Made by a program: the position numbers and the translations under genes. Shown one piece after another: positions 10,867 through 19,395 of a DNA stretch of 64,000 nucleotides. This stretch comes from Streptomyces sp. 1222.5. Lineage in GTDB: Bacteria > Actinomycetota > Actinomycetes > Streptomycetales > Streptomycetaceae. A model generated the notes under the pieces. The model ran no database searches, was not told the DNA's origin, and saw only the letters and a list, made by a program, of their open reading frames with translations. The stretch lies in the NCBI RefSeq assembly GCF_900105245.1, contig NZ_FNSZ01000001.1, forward strand, positions 1,736,001-1,800,000, in the 5' to 3' direction. The number at the start of each line of letters is the position of its first letter. Position 1 is the first letter of the stretch.

Positions 10867-11460
10867 GTGGGGGACCTCCTGCTGGTCCGCCACGGTGAGA
10901 CGGAGTGGAGCGTGTCGGGCCGGCACACCAGCTGGACCGACCTGCCCCTGACCGAGCACGGCGAGGAACAGGCCAAGTCCCTCGCCCCGCTCCTCACCGG
11001 CCGGACCTACGCCCGCGCGCTGTCCAGCCCGCTGGGCCGCGCGATACGCACCGCCGAACTGGCGGGTCTGCCCGGGGTCGTGTCCGATCCCGACCTGCAC
11101 GAGTGGGACTACGGCGGCTACGAGGGCATCACCACCGCCGAGATCCACCGCACCCGGCCGGGCTGGGACCTGTGGAACGACGGCGTGCCGCCCGGCCCGC
11201 CGGGACACCCGGGCGAGTCACCCGCGGAGATCGGCGCCCGCGCCGACCGGGTCCTGGCCCGCGTCGACGCCGCCCTTGCCGAGGACACCGGCGACGTGGT
11301 CCTCGTCGCCCACGCCCACTTCCTGCGGGTGCTCACCGCGCGCCGCCTGGGCCTGCCCCCGGCGGAGGGCCGCCTGTTCCAGCTGGCCACGGCCACGGTC
11401 AGCCGCCTCTCCACGGAGCACGGCCGCCCGGTGATCGCGGAGTGGAACGTGCGTCCGTAA
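10867..11460 (+). CDS. Histidine phosphatase (phosphoglycerate-mutase-like) family protein
   Basis: Branch of the histidine phosphatase superfamily, 197 residues. The phospho-acceptor motif LLVRHGETEWS is at residues 5-15, the second Arg-rich element and acidic proton donor LHEWDYGGYEG follow, and the partner His is in VLVAHAHFLRVL. It starts with GTG six bases after gnd and has no obvious ribosome site, so it is probably coupled to gnd. The substrate is unknown; a sugar phosphate of the same operon is a reasonable guess. Confidence 0.85.
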   Translation: MGDLLLVRHGETEWSVSGRHTSWTDLPLTEHGEEQAKSLAPLLTGRTYARALSSPLGRAIRTAELAGLPGVVSDPDLHEWDYGGYEGITTAEIHRTRPGWDLWNDGVPPGPPGHPGESPAEIGARADRVLARVDAALAEDTGDVVLVAHAHFLRVLTARRLGLPPAEGRLFQLATATVSRLSTEHGRPVIAEWNVRP

Positions 11461-11484
11461 ACAGACGGTTGACACAGTTACCGG

Positions 11485-11554
11485 GGCCCGCCGGAGTCAC
11501 GGCCGATGGAGATCAAACGATCCGACACCGGCCGAACGACGACTCCGGCGGGCC
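11485..11554. repeat. 14-bp perfect inverted repeat, 42-bp spacer
   Basis: GGCCCGCCGGAGTC at 11485-11498 and its exact reverse complement at 11541-11554, starting 25 bp after the last gene of the pentose-phosphate operon. The arms could form a terminator or attenuator stem with a long loop, or be a binding site. The spacer contains no frame of note. Confidence 0.6.
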
Positions 11555-11731
11555 TTCGCCACGGGTGCGGAATGGACTTCCGCGACGAGGGAACGGCCCC
11601 CGGGAACCCGGCGAGAGGGCCGCCCTCAAGCTCCTGACCGGCTGGATCCCGGCCACGACCGTGGTCGTCGGAGTCACCCGTGCCGTCAGCCGGCGGTGAG
11701 GGCGCGGAGGCGGACCTCCCGGGGACGCCAC

Positions 11732-11753
11732 TGACGTACCGACCAGTACATCA
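11732..11753. promoter_or_regulatory. TetR-type operator candidate
   Basis: An 8-6-8 imperfect palindrome: TGACGTAC, spacer CGACCA, GTACATCA, with one mismatch between arms. It lies ~120 bp upstream of the TetR-family gene starting at 11876. The arrangement suggests autoregulation by that gene product. Confidence 0.5.
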
Positions 11754-11875
11754 GTTCCGCGGGATGCGGCGGGTGTGACGAAGACCCCGGCCGGTACGGG
11801 CGGTCCGGCTTCTAGAATCACCGGCACGCGACCGCGCGTGCCGCCCAGGCGTCCCCTGGCCCCCGGAGGAATCCG

Positions 11876-12541
11876 ATGACGAGCGTCGAAGAACCGCCGC
11901 GATCCGCGGGACGCGTGCGCGACGCCGCCCGCACCCGGGCCGAGATCCTCGACGTGGCCACGCAGGAGTTCGCCCGGGCCGGCTACGACGGCGCCCGCGT
12001 CGACGAGATCGCGGCCCGCACCCGCACCACGAAGCGGATGATCTACTACTACTTCGGCGGCAAGGAGCAGCTGTTCACGGCCGCGCTGGAGCGGGCCTAC
12101 GGCGCGATCCGGGAGGCCGAGCGGCAGCTGGACGTGGAGCACCTGGACCCGGTCGCGGCGATCCGGCGGCTGGCCGAGGTCACCTTCGACCACCACGAGC
12201 GGAACCCGGACTTCATCCGTCTGGTCAGCATCGAGAACATCCACGGCGCCGAGCACATCGCGGCCTCCGGGAAGCTGGACAGGATCGGCTCCCCGGCGCT
12301 GGAGGTGATCCGCCGGATCCTGGCCGCGGGGCAGGAGTCCGAGCTGTTCAGGGCCGACGTGGACGCGGTCGACCTGCACGCGGTGATCAGCTCGTTCTGT
12401 TTCTTCCGGGTCGCCAACCGGCACACCTTCGGGGTCCTGTTCGGCCGGAACCTGGTGGCTCCGGCGCGGCGCGAGCACTACCGGACCATGCTCGGGGACA
12501 TGGTGATCGCGTACCTGACGGCGGACCGCGCCCTCGGCTGA
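11876..12541 (+). CDS. TetR-family regulator
   Basis: 221-residue TetR repressor. The N-terminal HTH runs about residues 18-65 ([25 protein letters not shown]), followed by an all-helical ligand domain with [20 protein letters not shown] strong GGAGGA lies five bases before the ATG. No target enzyme is adjacent in the same direction; the nearest likely site is the palindrome at 11732-11753. The convergent neighbour is another TetR gene 37 bp away. Confidence 0.88.
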   Translation: MTSVEEPPRSAGRVRDAARTRAEILDVATQEFARAGYDGARVDEIAARTRTTKRMIYYYFGGKEQLFTAALERAYGAIREAERQLDVEHLDPVAAIRRLAEVTFDHHERNPDFIRLVSIENIHGAEHIAASGKLDRIGSPALEVIRRILAAGQESELFRADVDAVDLHAVISSFCFFRVANRHTFGVLFGRNLVAPARREHYRTMLGDMVIAYLTADRALG

Positions 12542-12578
12542 GCGGCGGCCGGCCGCGCCGAGCACACCCGGCCCGCCC

Positions 12579-13175
12579 TCACCCCGCGCCGGTCGCCGCC
12601 TCGTCGAGGAGGGGGCCGAGTTCGCGTGCGACCGTGGTCAGGGGTGCGGCGTCCTGTTCGGCGCGGGCGAGGACGATGGCGCCCTCCAGGGTGCTGATCA
12701 TCAGCGTGGCCAGGCTTCCGGCGCGGCCGGCCGGGACGCCCATGCCGGTGAGGGCCTCGGCGAGCGGGCCCCGCCAGGTGGCGAACGCGGCGGCCGCCGC
12801 CTCGCGGGTCGAGGTGCCGGCCGAGGCGCAGTCGACGGTGGCGGCGGCCACCGGGCAGCCCTTGGCGAAACCGTCCGTCCGGTACTCCTCGGTCCACTGC
12901 GCGACCATCGCCGCGAACAGCGCGCCCGGCGTCGGTTCGTCGAGCCCCGCCACGAAGCGCGCGATCCGTCCGCCGGCGTACCGCCCCGCCCAGTCGACGG
13001 CCTCGTTGACCAGTTGTTCCTTGCCGCCCGGGAAGTAGTGCTGGAGGGAGCCGCGCGGCGCCCCGGCGTGTTCGGCGACGTCGCGCATGCCGGTCGCCGT
13101 GACCCCGTCGCGCCGGATGAGCTGGGCCGCGCTGAAGACCATCCGCTCCCGCGGTCCCCGCCGCGCATCGCCCAT
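12579..13175 (-). CDS. TetR-family regulator, LmrA/YxaF-like
   Basis: 198 residues from an ATG preceded by GGAGGT with seven-base spacing. The HTH is in residues ~20-60 ([28 protein letters not shown], shown here as parts: [10 protein letters not shown] and [10 protein letters not shown]), and the C-terminal half has the LmrA/YxaF-type helices with [16 protein letters not shown]. It is divergent from the NAD(P)-dependent dehydrogenase at 13281. Two identical 16-bp palindromes lie between them and almost certainly form its operator, so it should repress both itself and the dehydrogenase. Confidence 0.9.
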   Translation of the reverse strand: MGDARRGPRERMVFSAAQLIRRDGVTATGMRDVAEHAGAPRGSLQHYFPGGKEQLVNEAVDWAGRYAGGRIARFVAGLDEPTPGALFAAMVAQWTEEYRTDGFAKGCPVAAATVDCASAGTSTREAAAAAFATWRGPLAEALTGMGVPAGRAGSLATLMISTLEGAIVLARAEQDAAPLTTVARELGPLLDEAATGAG

Positions 13176-13205
13176 CGTCCGACCTCCGCTCGCCTCCCCC
13201 CACCC

Positions 13206-13248
13206 TATGACGGGTGTCATAACGCCCGCTACTATGACGGGTGTCATA
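13206..13248. promoter_or_regulatory. Double operator over a divergent promoter
   Basis: Two exact copies of the palindrome TATGACGGGTGTCATA at 13206-13221 and 13233-13248, start-to-start spacing 27 bp. A rightward -35 (TATGAC, 13206-13211) and -10 (TACTAT, 13230-13235) with an 18-bp spacer fit inside the array, so the repressor would cover the promoter. The repeat is direct sequence observation; its binding by the adjacent TetR protein is inferred. Confidence 0.85.
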
Positions 13249-13280
13249 GTCAGGCTCGCGTCAGCGGAGGGCGGCCACCC

Positions 13281-14159
13281 GTGAACGTCGGTTTCCTCGG
13301 CCTCGGAGTCATGGGCCGGCCCATGGCGCTGCGTCTGGCCTCGGCCGGCGTCCCCCTGGTGGTGTGGAACCGGACCCCCGAACGCACCGAACCCCTGCGC
13401 GCGGCCGGGGCCCAGGTCGCCGGGGGCGTGGACGAGGTGTTCGAGCGGGCGGGCGTGGTGCTGCTGATGCTGGCCGACGAGGCCGCCGTGGACACGGTCC
13501 TCGGCCGCGGCGCCCCCGGACTGGCCGCACGGGTCGCGGGGCGGACCGTCGTCCACATGGGTACCACCTCCCCCGAGTACTCCCGCGCCCTGGAAGCCGA
13601 CGTGCGCGCCGCCGGCGGCCGGTACGTCGAGGCACCCGTCTCCGGATCACGGGTCCCGGCCGAGCAGGGGCAGCTGGTGGCGATGCTCGCCGGGGAGGAG
13701 GACGCCGTGGACGCCGTACGGCCGCTGCTCGCACCGCTGTGCCGGGAGACGTTCGTGTGCGGTCCCGCGCCCGGCGCCCTGCTGATGAAGCTCTCCGTGA
13801 ACCTCTTCCTGATCACCCTCGTGACCGGACTGACGGAGGCGTTCCACTTCGCCGAGCGCCAGGGCCTGGACCGGCGGCTGTTCCTGGACGTCCTCGACGC
13901 GGGCCCCATGGCCAGCGGGGTCTCCCGGATGAAGGCGCCCAAGCTGCGCGAGCGGGACTTCGCGGTGCAGGCGGCCGCGCTGGACGTGCTCAAGAACAAC
14001 CGGCTCATCGCCGAGGCGGCCCGCGGGACCGGCCTCGCCTCACCGCTCCTCGACGTCTGCCACACCCTGTTCGAGGAGACGGTGGCGCAGGGGCACGGCG
14101 GCGAGGACATGGTCGCCGTACTGCGGGCGATCGAGGCGCGGACCGCCGGGACGCCGTGA
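13281..14159 (+). CDS. NAD(P)-dependent oxidoreductase, 3-hydroxyisobutyrate dehydrogenase family
   Basis: Beta-hydroxyacid dehydrogenase, 292 residues. The Rossmann motif [13 protein letters not shown] opens the protein, [15 protein letters not shown] is the substrate loop, and the catalytic Lys/Asn pair is in [10 protein letters not shown] near residue 175. The start is a GTG preceded by GGAGG; the frame runs further upstream only through the operator region. It is repressed in all likelihood by the divergent TetR. The substrate is not determined; imine reductases share this fold. Confidence 0.88.
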   Translation: MNVGFLGLGVMGRPMALRLASAGVPLVVWNRTPERTEPLRAAGAQVAGGVDEVFERAGVVLLMLADEAAVDTVLGRGAPGLAARVAGRTVVHMGTTSPEYSRALEADVRAAGGRYVEAPVSGSRVPAEQGQLVAMLAGEEDAVDAVRPLLAPLCRETFVCGPAPGALLMKLSVNLFLITLVTGLTEAFHFAERQGLDRRLFLDVLDAGPMASGVSRMKAPKLRERDFAVQAAALDVLKNNRLIAEAARGTGLASPLLDVCHTLFEETVAQGHGGEDMVAVLRAIEARTAGTP

Positions 14160-14181
14160 CCGCTTCCCGGCCGGCCGCGCC

Positions 14182-14619
14182 TCAGCGCTTCGGGGCGCCG
14201 TACGCCCGCTCGACGCGCAGCCGCACCACGAGACGGCGGTCGCGGACCATCGCGGCACGGTACTCGTCCCAGTCAGGGTGTTCGCCGAGCACCTCGCGGT
14301 AGAGCCGGATGAGTTCCTCGACGGTCTCGTCGTGCGGGTCGCGGGCGACCGGCGTCAGCTCCGCCGTGCCCTCCGCGACGGTGTACGCCCAGCGGTCGCC
14401 GCTGGTCACGTGGTACGAGGCGCGGGGGTCGCGGCGCAGATTGCGGGTCTTGGCGCGGTCGTCGGTGACCGAGATGCGGATGGTCCGTTCGTCCGGGTCA
14501 TAGGCGTGGCTGACGTTGGACAGCTGCGGGCGGCCGTCGCGCTTGAGGGTGACCAGCACCCCGCCGTGGCCTTCGGAGAGCAGTTCGAGCAGCGCGTCCT
14601 GCGCGGAGTCCTGGTTCAT
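14182..14619 (-). CDS. PPOX-class F420/FMN-dependent split-barrel protein
   Basis: 145 residues with the pyridoxamine-phosphate-oxidase-like split barrel of the Rv1155/F420-dependent type: GVLVTLKRDGRPQLSNV, then TRNLRRDPRASYHV and WAYTVAEGTAEL. Such enzymes use F420H2 or FMN to reduce small molecules. The ATG at 14617-14619 is chosen because homology begins there. It is divergent from the TetR/MFS pair with 110 bp between them, which contain that repressor's operators, so it may share their control. Confidence 0.85.
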   Translation of the reverse strand: MNQDSAQDALLELLSEGHGGVLVTLKRDGRPQLSNVSHAYDPDERTIRISVTDDRAKTRNLRRDPRASYHVTSGDRWAYTVAEGTAELTPVARDPHDETVEELIRLYREVLGEHPDWDEYRAAMVRDRRLVVRLRVERAYGAPKR

Positions 14620-14691
14620 ATCCGTGTCAACTGTCGCGGGCCGTGCGGGCATTCCCCGGCGCCGGATCGGCGGGCACCGCCCGCTCACGCC

Positions 14692-14732
14692 GGTAGACAC
14701 TGTCTACCCAGCACTGGTAGACAGTGTCTATG
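14692..14732. promoter_or_regulatory. Paired TetR operators embedding a leaderless promoter
   Basis: Two copies of the palindrome TAGACA-N-TGTCTA (14694-14706 and 14718-14730). The arms also form a perfect 15-bp inverted repeat across a 7-bp spacer (14694-14708 against 14716-14730). Each left half is a promoter hexamer: -35 TAGACA at 14694-14699, 18-bp spacer, -10 TAGACA at 14718-14723. The ATG of the TetR gene is seven bases after the -10 and there is no ribosome site, so the transcript should be leaderless and fully occluded by the repressor. Confidence 0.85.
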
Positions 14733-15311
14733 ACCGCATCCGACACCACCCTGCGCGAGCGGCTCGTCGACGCCGGCGTGGAGCTGCTGGCCGCCGAGGG
14801 GCCGCAGGCGCTGACCTTGCGGGAGATCGCCCGGCGCGCGGGCGTCTCGCACGGGGCACCGCGCCGCTACTTCCCCACCCACCGGGAACTGCTGTCGGCC
14901 ATCGCCCGCCGGGGCTTCGCCGAGCTGGCGGCCCGGACCGAGGCGACGCTCGCACGGGAGCCGGCCGATCCCCGTGCCCGGGTGGCGGCACTGGCGCGGA
15001 CCTACGTGGAGTTCTCGCTGGACAGCCCCGGCATGTACGAGCTGATGTTCCGTCACGATCTGCTGGAGAGCGGTCACCTCGGGCTGCGGGAGACCAGCCT
15101 TCCCCTGTTCGCGCTGCTCACGGAGCTCGTCGGCCGCGCCGGTCCCGAGGCGCAGGCCCGGCAGGTGGCGGGCGCGCTGTGGGCGAACCTGCACGGCCTC
15201 GCCCAGCTGTGGCGCTGGCGCAGCCTCCAACTGGCCGTCGGCGAAGACGATCTCGGAGCCCTCCTCGATGCCGTCCTGCGCGCGCACCTCGGCCCCGGCA
15301 GCGACCGGTGA
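14730..15311 (+). CDS. TetR-family regulator with WHG-type ligand domain
   Basis: 193 residues. The HTH (TLREIARRAGVSHGAPRRYF) is in residues 30-50, and the C-terminal domain is of the WHG type with ALWANLHGLAQLWRW. The ATG at 14730 is preferred over a GTG six bases earlier because it coincides with the predicted start of a leaderless transcript. The last bases overlap the MFS gene (GTGA), so repressor and exporter are made together: a classic self-regulated efflux unit. Confidence 0.9.
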   Translation: MTASDTTLRERLVDAGVELLAAEGPQALTLREIARRAGVSHGAPRRYFPTHRELLSAIARRGFAELAARTEATLAREPADPRARVAALARTYVEFSLDSPGMYELMFRHDLLESGHLGLRETSLPLFALLTELVGRAGPEAQARQVAGALWANLHGLAQLWRWRSLQLAVGEDDLGALLDAVLRAHLGPGSDR

Positions 15312-16657
15312 ACCGGCGGTGGACGCTGGTGAGCAGCGTGGCGGGCGCGGTGATCGTCGCCCTGGACGGCACGGCCCTCACCGTCGCGCAACCCAGCCTG
15401 CAACGGGAGTTGCAGGCGGGCTTCGCCGGCGTGCAGTGGACGAGTACCGCGTATCTGGTCGCGGTGGCGAGCCTGCTGGTGTTCACGGGGCGGCTCGGCG
15501 ACCGGTACGGGCACCGGCGGATGTTCGGGCTCGGCATGCTGGGCTTCGGCGCGGTCTCGGCCGGCATCGGACTCGCGCCCACGGTGGGCTGGGTGATCGG
15601 ACTCCGGGCTGTGCAGGGCGTGTTCGGGGCACTGCTCCAGCCCGCGACGCTGGGCATGCTGCGGGCCGCTTACCCGCCGGACCGGCTGGCGAAGCCCCTC
15701 GCCGTGCGGACCGCCGCGATCGGACTGGCAGCGGCCGCGGGCCCGTTGGCGGGCGGGGCGCTGGTGTCCGGGCTGGGCTGGCGGGCGGTGTTCCTCGTCA
15801 ACGTGCTGCCCGCGCTGGCCTTCGGACTGCCGGCCCTGCTCCGGCCGGAGCACCGCCCGGCGAACCTCCGGACTCCGCTGGACCTGCCGGGTGCCGCGCT
15901 GCTCGCGGTGACCCTGGCCTGCCTGGTGCACACCCTCACCGGCCGGCCCGCCTCCCCGGTGGGGGTGGTCGTCGCCCTGCTCACGGCCGCCGCCCTCGTC
16001 GCGCACGAGCGGCGCACGGCGAGTCCGCTGCTGCCGCCCGAGGTGATCGGCTCTCGGGCGGTCGGGGCGGCCCTCGGCATCCTGGTCACCGTGTCCGCGT
16101 CACTCTTCGGCACCCTGTTCGTCGCCACGTACGTCCTTCAGCGCCGGCTCGGCATGGACGCGTTCCGCAGTGCGCTGATCAGCCTGCCGCTGGCGGTGCT
16201 GATGATCCTGTCCGCCGCCCTGTGCCCCGGACTGCTGCGCCGGCTGGGGGCGCGCCGGGCGACGGCAGGGGCCACGGCGCTGCTCGCGCTCGGTGTCCTC
16301 GTACTGTCCCGTACCACCGCCGTGCCCCTCCTGGCCTGCGGGTTCGCGGCGCTGGGCGCGGGGTTCGGCACGGTGATGGTGACGGCCACCCACGTGATCG
16401 TGCACCGAGCGGACGTGGCAGTGGCCGGAGTGGCGGGCGGGCTCCAGCAGACCGCGCTGAACGTCGGCCCCGCCGTGGGCGTGGCCGCGGCGGCGGCGCT
16501 GCTCGGCGCGGGCACCGGACCGGCCCTGCTCACCCTGGCGGCCGTGGCCGCGCTCGCCGTACCCCTGAGCGGCGCGCTGCCCGCCGCCGCCGGCGTCACG
16601 TCGCTCGCGGAGACCGCAGAAGAGCGGGTCCCCGGCGGCATTCCTGCGCGATCATGA
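15308..16657 (+). CDS. MFS drug-efflux transporter, EmrB/QacA-like
   Basis: Integral membrane proton antiporter, 449 residues with 12-14 hydrophobic segments. Motif A is GRLGDRYGHRRMF near residue 60 and the antiporter motif C region is AAAGPLAGGAL near residue 140. The first helix has the D-x-T-A-L-T-V pattern of the DHA2/QacA group. The start GTG overlaps the TetR stop by four bases; the upstream extension of the frame belongs to other genes. The transported compound is unknown but is likely the inducer of the adjacent TetR protein. Confidence 0.92.
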   Translation: MNRRWTLVSSVAGAVIVALDGTALTVAQPSLQRELQAGFAGVQWTSTAYLVAVASLLVFTGRLGDRYGHRRMFGLGMLGFGAVSAGIGLAPTVGWVIGLRAVQGVFGALLQPATLGMLRAAYPPDRLAKPLAVRTAAIGLAAAAGPLAGGALVSGLGWRAVFLVNVLPALAFGLPALLRPEHRPANLRTPLDLPGAALLAVTLACLVHTLTGRPASPVGVVVALLTAAALVAHERRTASPLLPPEVIGSRAVGAALGILVTVSASLFGTLFVATYVLQRRLGMDAFRSALISLPLAVLMILSAALCPGLLRRLGARRATAGATALLALGVLVLSRTTAVPLLACGFAALGAGFGTVMVTATHVIVHRADVAVAGVAGGLQQTALNVGPAVGVAAAAALLGAGTGPALLTLAAVAALAVPLSGALPAAAGVTSLAETAEERVPGGIPARS

Positions 16658-16721
16658 GGGACGGGTGGGTGCCGGTGGGGTAGGCGGTACACACCGCGAG
16701 GGACACGAGCGGAGGAGAGCG

Positions 16722-17945
16722 ATGGGACGACTGCGGCAGGAAGCCGAGCCCGGTGAGGCCGGGCTGGACGCCGAGGCGCTGGGCCGCCTGGACCGGAGCT
16801 TCGCCCGGCACGTCGACGAGGGGCGGCTGCCCGGCCACCTGCTGGCCGTGGCCCGCGGCGGGCGGGTCGCCCACCTGACGACGTACGGCCTGCGCGACGT
16901 CGCTGCCGGGCTGCCGGTCGAGCCGGACACCCTGTGGCGGATCTACTCGATGACCAAGCCGGTGACGGCCGTCGCGGTGCTGATGCTGGCGGAGGAGGGC
17001 GGGCTGTCCCTGGACGATCCGCTGGAGCGCCATCTGCCGGCGTTCGCCGAACCGCGTGTGTACGAGGGCGGTTCGGGCGCCGGCGTCCGCACCCGCCCGG
17101 CCGCCGGTCCCATCCTGCTGCGGCACCTGCTCACCCACACCGCCGGCCTGACGTTCGGCTTCTACCACAAGCACCCGGTCGACGCCCTGTACCGCGAGGC
17201 CGGCCTGGAGTACTCGGTGCCGCCGGGCGCCGGTCTGGCCGAGACGGTCGAGGTGTACGCGCGGATGCCGCTGCAGTTCGATCCGGGCACGCAGTGGAAC
17301 TACTCGGTCGCCTCCAATGTGCTCGGCCGGGTCGTCGAGGTGGTCTCCGGGCAGCCGCTGGACGCCTTCTTCGCCGAGCGGATCCTCGGCCCGCTCGGCA
17401 TGTCCGACACCGGCTTCCAGGTCGCGCCCGAACAGGCGTGCCGACTGGCCGAGTTGTACGGCGAGACGGAGGACGGCGGGATCACGCCGGTGCCGGGGCT
17501 GCCGGTGCACGGCCGGCCGCGGTTCCTGTCCGGCAGCGGCGGCCTGGTCTCCTCGGCACTCGACTTCCACCGGTTCATGGAGATGCTGCGCCGGGGCGGT
17601 GAGCTGGACGGTGTCCGGCTGCTGTCCGCGAAGACCGTCGCGGCGATGACCCGCAACCAACTGCCCGGCGACGCGATCCTGCGGGAGTTCGGCGCGCCCG
17701 TCCACCGGGAGCCCGGCATGGACGGCCTCGGCTTCGGCTTCAACGTCTCCGTGGTCGTCGACCCGTCCCGCACCCTCGCCCCGTCGAGCCCCGGCACGTA
17801 CGGCTGGACCGGCGCGGCCACCACCGCGTTCTGGATCGCCCCCCGCCACGACCTCACGGTGCAGTTCATGAGCCAGGTACGCCCGAAGTCCCTGAAGGTC
17901 TTCCCGGAACTGCGCCGCCTGGTGCACGAGTCCATCGTGGACTGA
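16722..17945 (+). CDS. Serine hydrolase, beta-lactamase (class C/esterase) family
   Basis: 407 residues. The catalytic S-x-x-K is SMTK in YSMTKPVTAV near residue 79, and the second motif Y-S-V (WNYSVASNVLG) is near residue 198. No signal peptide is seen, so it is probably a cytoplasmic esterase/transesterase and not a beta-lactamase or DD-peptidase. The start ATG follows GGAGGAGAGCG; a longer frame exists upstream without a ribosome site. It stands alone between the MFS gene and a hypothetical gene. Confidence 0.88.
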   Translation: MGRLRQEAEPGEAGLDAEALGRLDRSFARHVDEGRLPGHLLAVARGGRVAHLTTYGLRDVAAGLPVEPDTLWRIYSMTKPVTAVAVLMLAEEGGLSLDDPLERHLPAFAEPRVYEGGSGAGVRTRPAAGPILLRHLLTHTAGLTFGFYHKHPVDALYREAGLEYSVPPGAGLAETVEVYARMPLQFDPGTQWNYSVASNVLGRVVEVVSGQPLDAFFAERILGPLGMSDTGFQVAPEQACRLAELYGETEDGGITPVPGLPVHGRPRFLSGSGGLVSSALDFHRFMEMLRRGGELDGVRLLSAKTVAAMTRNQLPGDAILREFGAPVHREPGMDGLGFGFNVSVVVDPSRTLAPSSPGTYGWTGAATTAFWIAPRHDLTVQFMSQVRPKSLKVFPELRRLVHESIVD

Positions 17946-17968
17946 CGGCCCGGTCTACAGTCCCGCCC

Positions 17969-18565
17969 ATGGGAATCACCACGGCCTGGAGCATCAGTGC
18001 CCACGACGACTCGTTCATCGCCGAGTTGGCTCCGCGCTGTCTGCCGCTGATCGAGGCGGAGCGGAACGAGCCGCTCGCCCGTGACCGGTGGGCCCGCTGG
18101 ACGGCCGGGGGCATGACGGCCGAACCGTCCGAGGAGTTCCTGGACCTGGTCCGGGGCGGTGGGTACGTCCAGCGGATGTACGACGGGCTGTCCGAGGACG
18201 ATCCGTTCTCCCTGCTGGACGACGTGTGGGGCCAGGAGGACATCGGCGACCGCGTCTTCCTCGGCGTGCGGAGCAAGGACTGGGCCGTGCGGTCCTTCTT
18301 CCACGCGGTCGGGCCCGACCGGGCCGCGCTGGTCCCCGGCTGGTGCGGCAACTTCCTGCTCACCTCTGCCGAGGTGCGGGACACCCTGCCCGAGGTCGAA
18401 CGGGCGTTGACGTTCGGCCCCGTGGACCGGGCCGTCGCCGAGCGGCGGGACTGGCTGGAGTACTCCGACGGGGAGGAGTCGGTCCTCGACGGCCCGTTGC
18501 GCCTGTGGCGGCTGGCGGCACAGCGCGGACTGGGGCTGTGCGGTGTCTCCGTGGTGATCTGGTGA
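17969..18565 (+). CDS. Hypothetical protein, YfbM/DUF1877-like size
   Basis: 198 residues, acidic, no signal peptide or membrane segment. I do not recognise the family with certainty. The pattern of conserved Trp and acidic residues (GVRSKDWAVRSFFHAVGPD, CGNFLLTSAEV) resembles small cytosolic immunity/SUKH-like or DUF1877 proteins. It lies 23 bp after the serine hydrolase on the same strand and could be co-transcribed. Function unknown. Confidence 0.7.
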   Translation: MGITTAWSISAHDDSFIAELAPRCLPLIEAERNEPLARDRWARWTAGGMTAEPSEEFLDLVRGGGYVQRMYDGLSEDDPFSLLDDVWGQEDIGDRVFLGVRSKDWAVRSFFHAVGPDRAALVPGWCGNFLLTSAEVRDTLPEVERALTFGPVDRAVAERRDWLEYSDGEESVLDGPLRLWRLAAQRGLGLCGVSVVIW

Positions 18566-18573
18566 GAGGTTCA

Positions 18574-18697
18574 CGCGGCCGCCTCCTGGATGCCGAGCCC
18601 TCCGCGCCGGTGGACGTCCACGGTCTCACCGGGCGCGGGGCGGGGCCGGCGGAGCGCCGCCGGGCACCGCACCCGGCGGAGTGACGAGGCGGCCGCG
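18574..18697. repeat. Outer 12-bp inverted repeat around a terminator-like hairpin
   Basis: CGCGGCCGCCTC at 18574-18585 is repeated inverted at 18686-18697, enclosing 100 bp between the convergent hypothetical gene and ribA. The inner hairpin at 18657-18679 is listed separately. No gene is seen inside. It may be chance at this base composition or a small non-coding structure. Confidence 0.4.
18657..18679. terminator. Bidirectional hairpin terminator candidate
   Basis: A perfect 8-bp stem (CCGCCGGG / CCCGGCGG) with a 7-nt loop lies between the convergent ends of the 198-residue hypothetical gene (18565) and ribA (18706). Its position fits a shared terminator. Confidence 0.55.
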
Positions 18698-18705
18698 GCA
18701 CCGGG

Positions 18706-19365
18706 TCAGGAACCGTGGGCGACGGCGTCCAGGTGCGGCAGGTGGTGGTCCATCCGCTCGCGCTTGGTCCGCAGATAGGTGATGTTGCTCTCGCACGGCT
18801 CGATGAGCAGCGGTACCTGCTCGGCGACCTGGATGCCGTGCCGGGCGAGCGCCTCCAGCTTGCGCGGGTTGTTGGACATCAGGCGTACCGAGCGGACCCC
18901 GAGGTCGTGCAGGATCTCCGCGGCGACACCGTAGTCCCGGGCGTCGACGGGCAGGCCCAGCGCCAGGTTGGCCTCGACCGTGTCCAGGCCCTCCGCCTGG
19001 AGCGCCATCGCGCGCAGCTTGGCCAGCAGGCCGATGCCACGGCCCTCGTGGCCCCTCAAGTAGACGACGATGCCGCTGCCTTCGGCGACGACCGCACGCA
19101 TCGCCGCGGCCAGCTGGTCACCGCACTCGCAGTGCTGGGAGCCGAACGCGTCGCCGGTCAGGCACTCCGAGTGCAGCCGCGTCAGCACGCCCTCGGCGCC
19201 GATGTCGCCGTAGACCAGGGCGACTTGCTCGTCACCGCGGTCGTGGTCCAGGTAGCCGATCGCCTGGAATTTCCCGTACACGGTGGGCAGCGGCGCATTC
19301 ACGACGCGCTCCGCGCCGGAACGCCGCGGGGACTTCTTGCCGAGGACACCGATGTTTTCTGTCAT
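18706..19365 (-). CDS. ribA: GTP cyclohydrolase II paralogue with Tyr-to-Met substitution (FAPy-forming type)
   Basis: 219 residues. The three zinc Cys are in SECLTGDAFGSQHCECG (residues 67-81) and the GTP loop is RGHEGRGIGLLAKLRAMALQ. In standard RibA the last motif reads A-Y-x-L-Q; here residue 120 is Met. From memory, the S. coelicolor paralogue SCO6655 carries Met at this position and releases the formylated intermediate FAPy instead of completing deformylation. The start ATG has TAGGA eight bases upstream. The neighbours (ArfB-like hydrolase, PTPS-like protein) suggest a special pathway, not riboflavin supply. Confidence 0.9.
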   Translation of the reverse strand: MTENIGVLGKKSPRRSGAERVVNAPLPTVYGKFQAIGYLDHDRGDEQVALVYGDIGAEGVLTRLHSECLTGDAFGSQHCECGDQLAAAMRAVVAEGSGIVVYLRGHEGRGIGLLAKLRAMALQAEGLDTVEANLALGLPVDARDYGVAAEILHDLGVRSVRLMSNNPRKLEALARHGIQVAEQVPLLIEPCESNITYLRTKRERMDHHLPHLDAVAHGS

Positions 19366-19395
19366 GATCTGATTCCTAAGCAGAGATGAAAGGCC

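Larger units (their letters stand above)
11461..11875. other. Intergenic region after the pentose-phosphate operon
   Basis: 415 bp without a convincing gene. It holds a long inverted repeat (11485-11554) likely to end or attenuate the operon and a TetR-operator-like palindrome (11732-11753). One rightward frame near 11625-11699 reads a short hydrophobic C terminus (TGWIPATTVVVGV), but no start with ribosome site was found, so it is left unannotated. Confidence 0.6.

Noticed and set aside
10905-11699. Plus-strand frame overlapping the histidine phosphatase and reaching a hydrophobic end near 11690
   Set aside because: The first part is an out-of-frame shadow; the hydrophobic tail has no start or ribosome site of its own.
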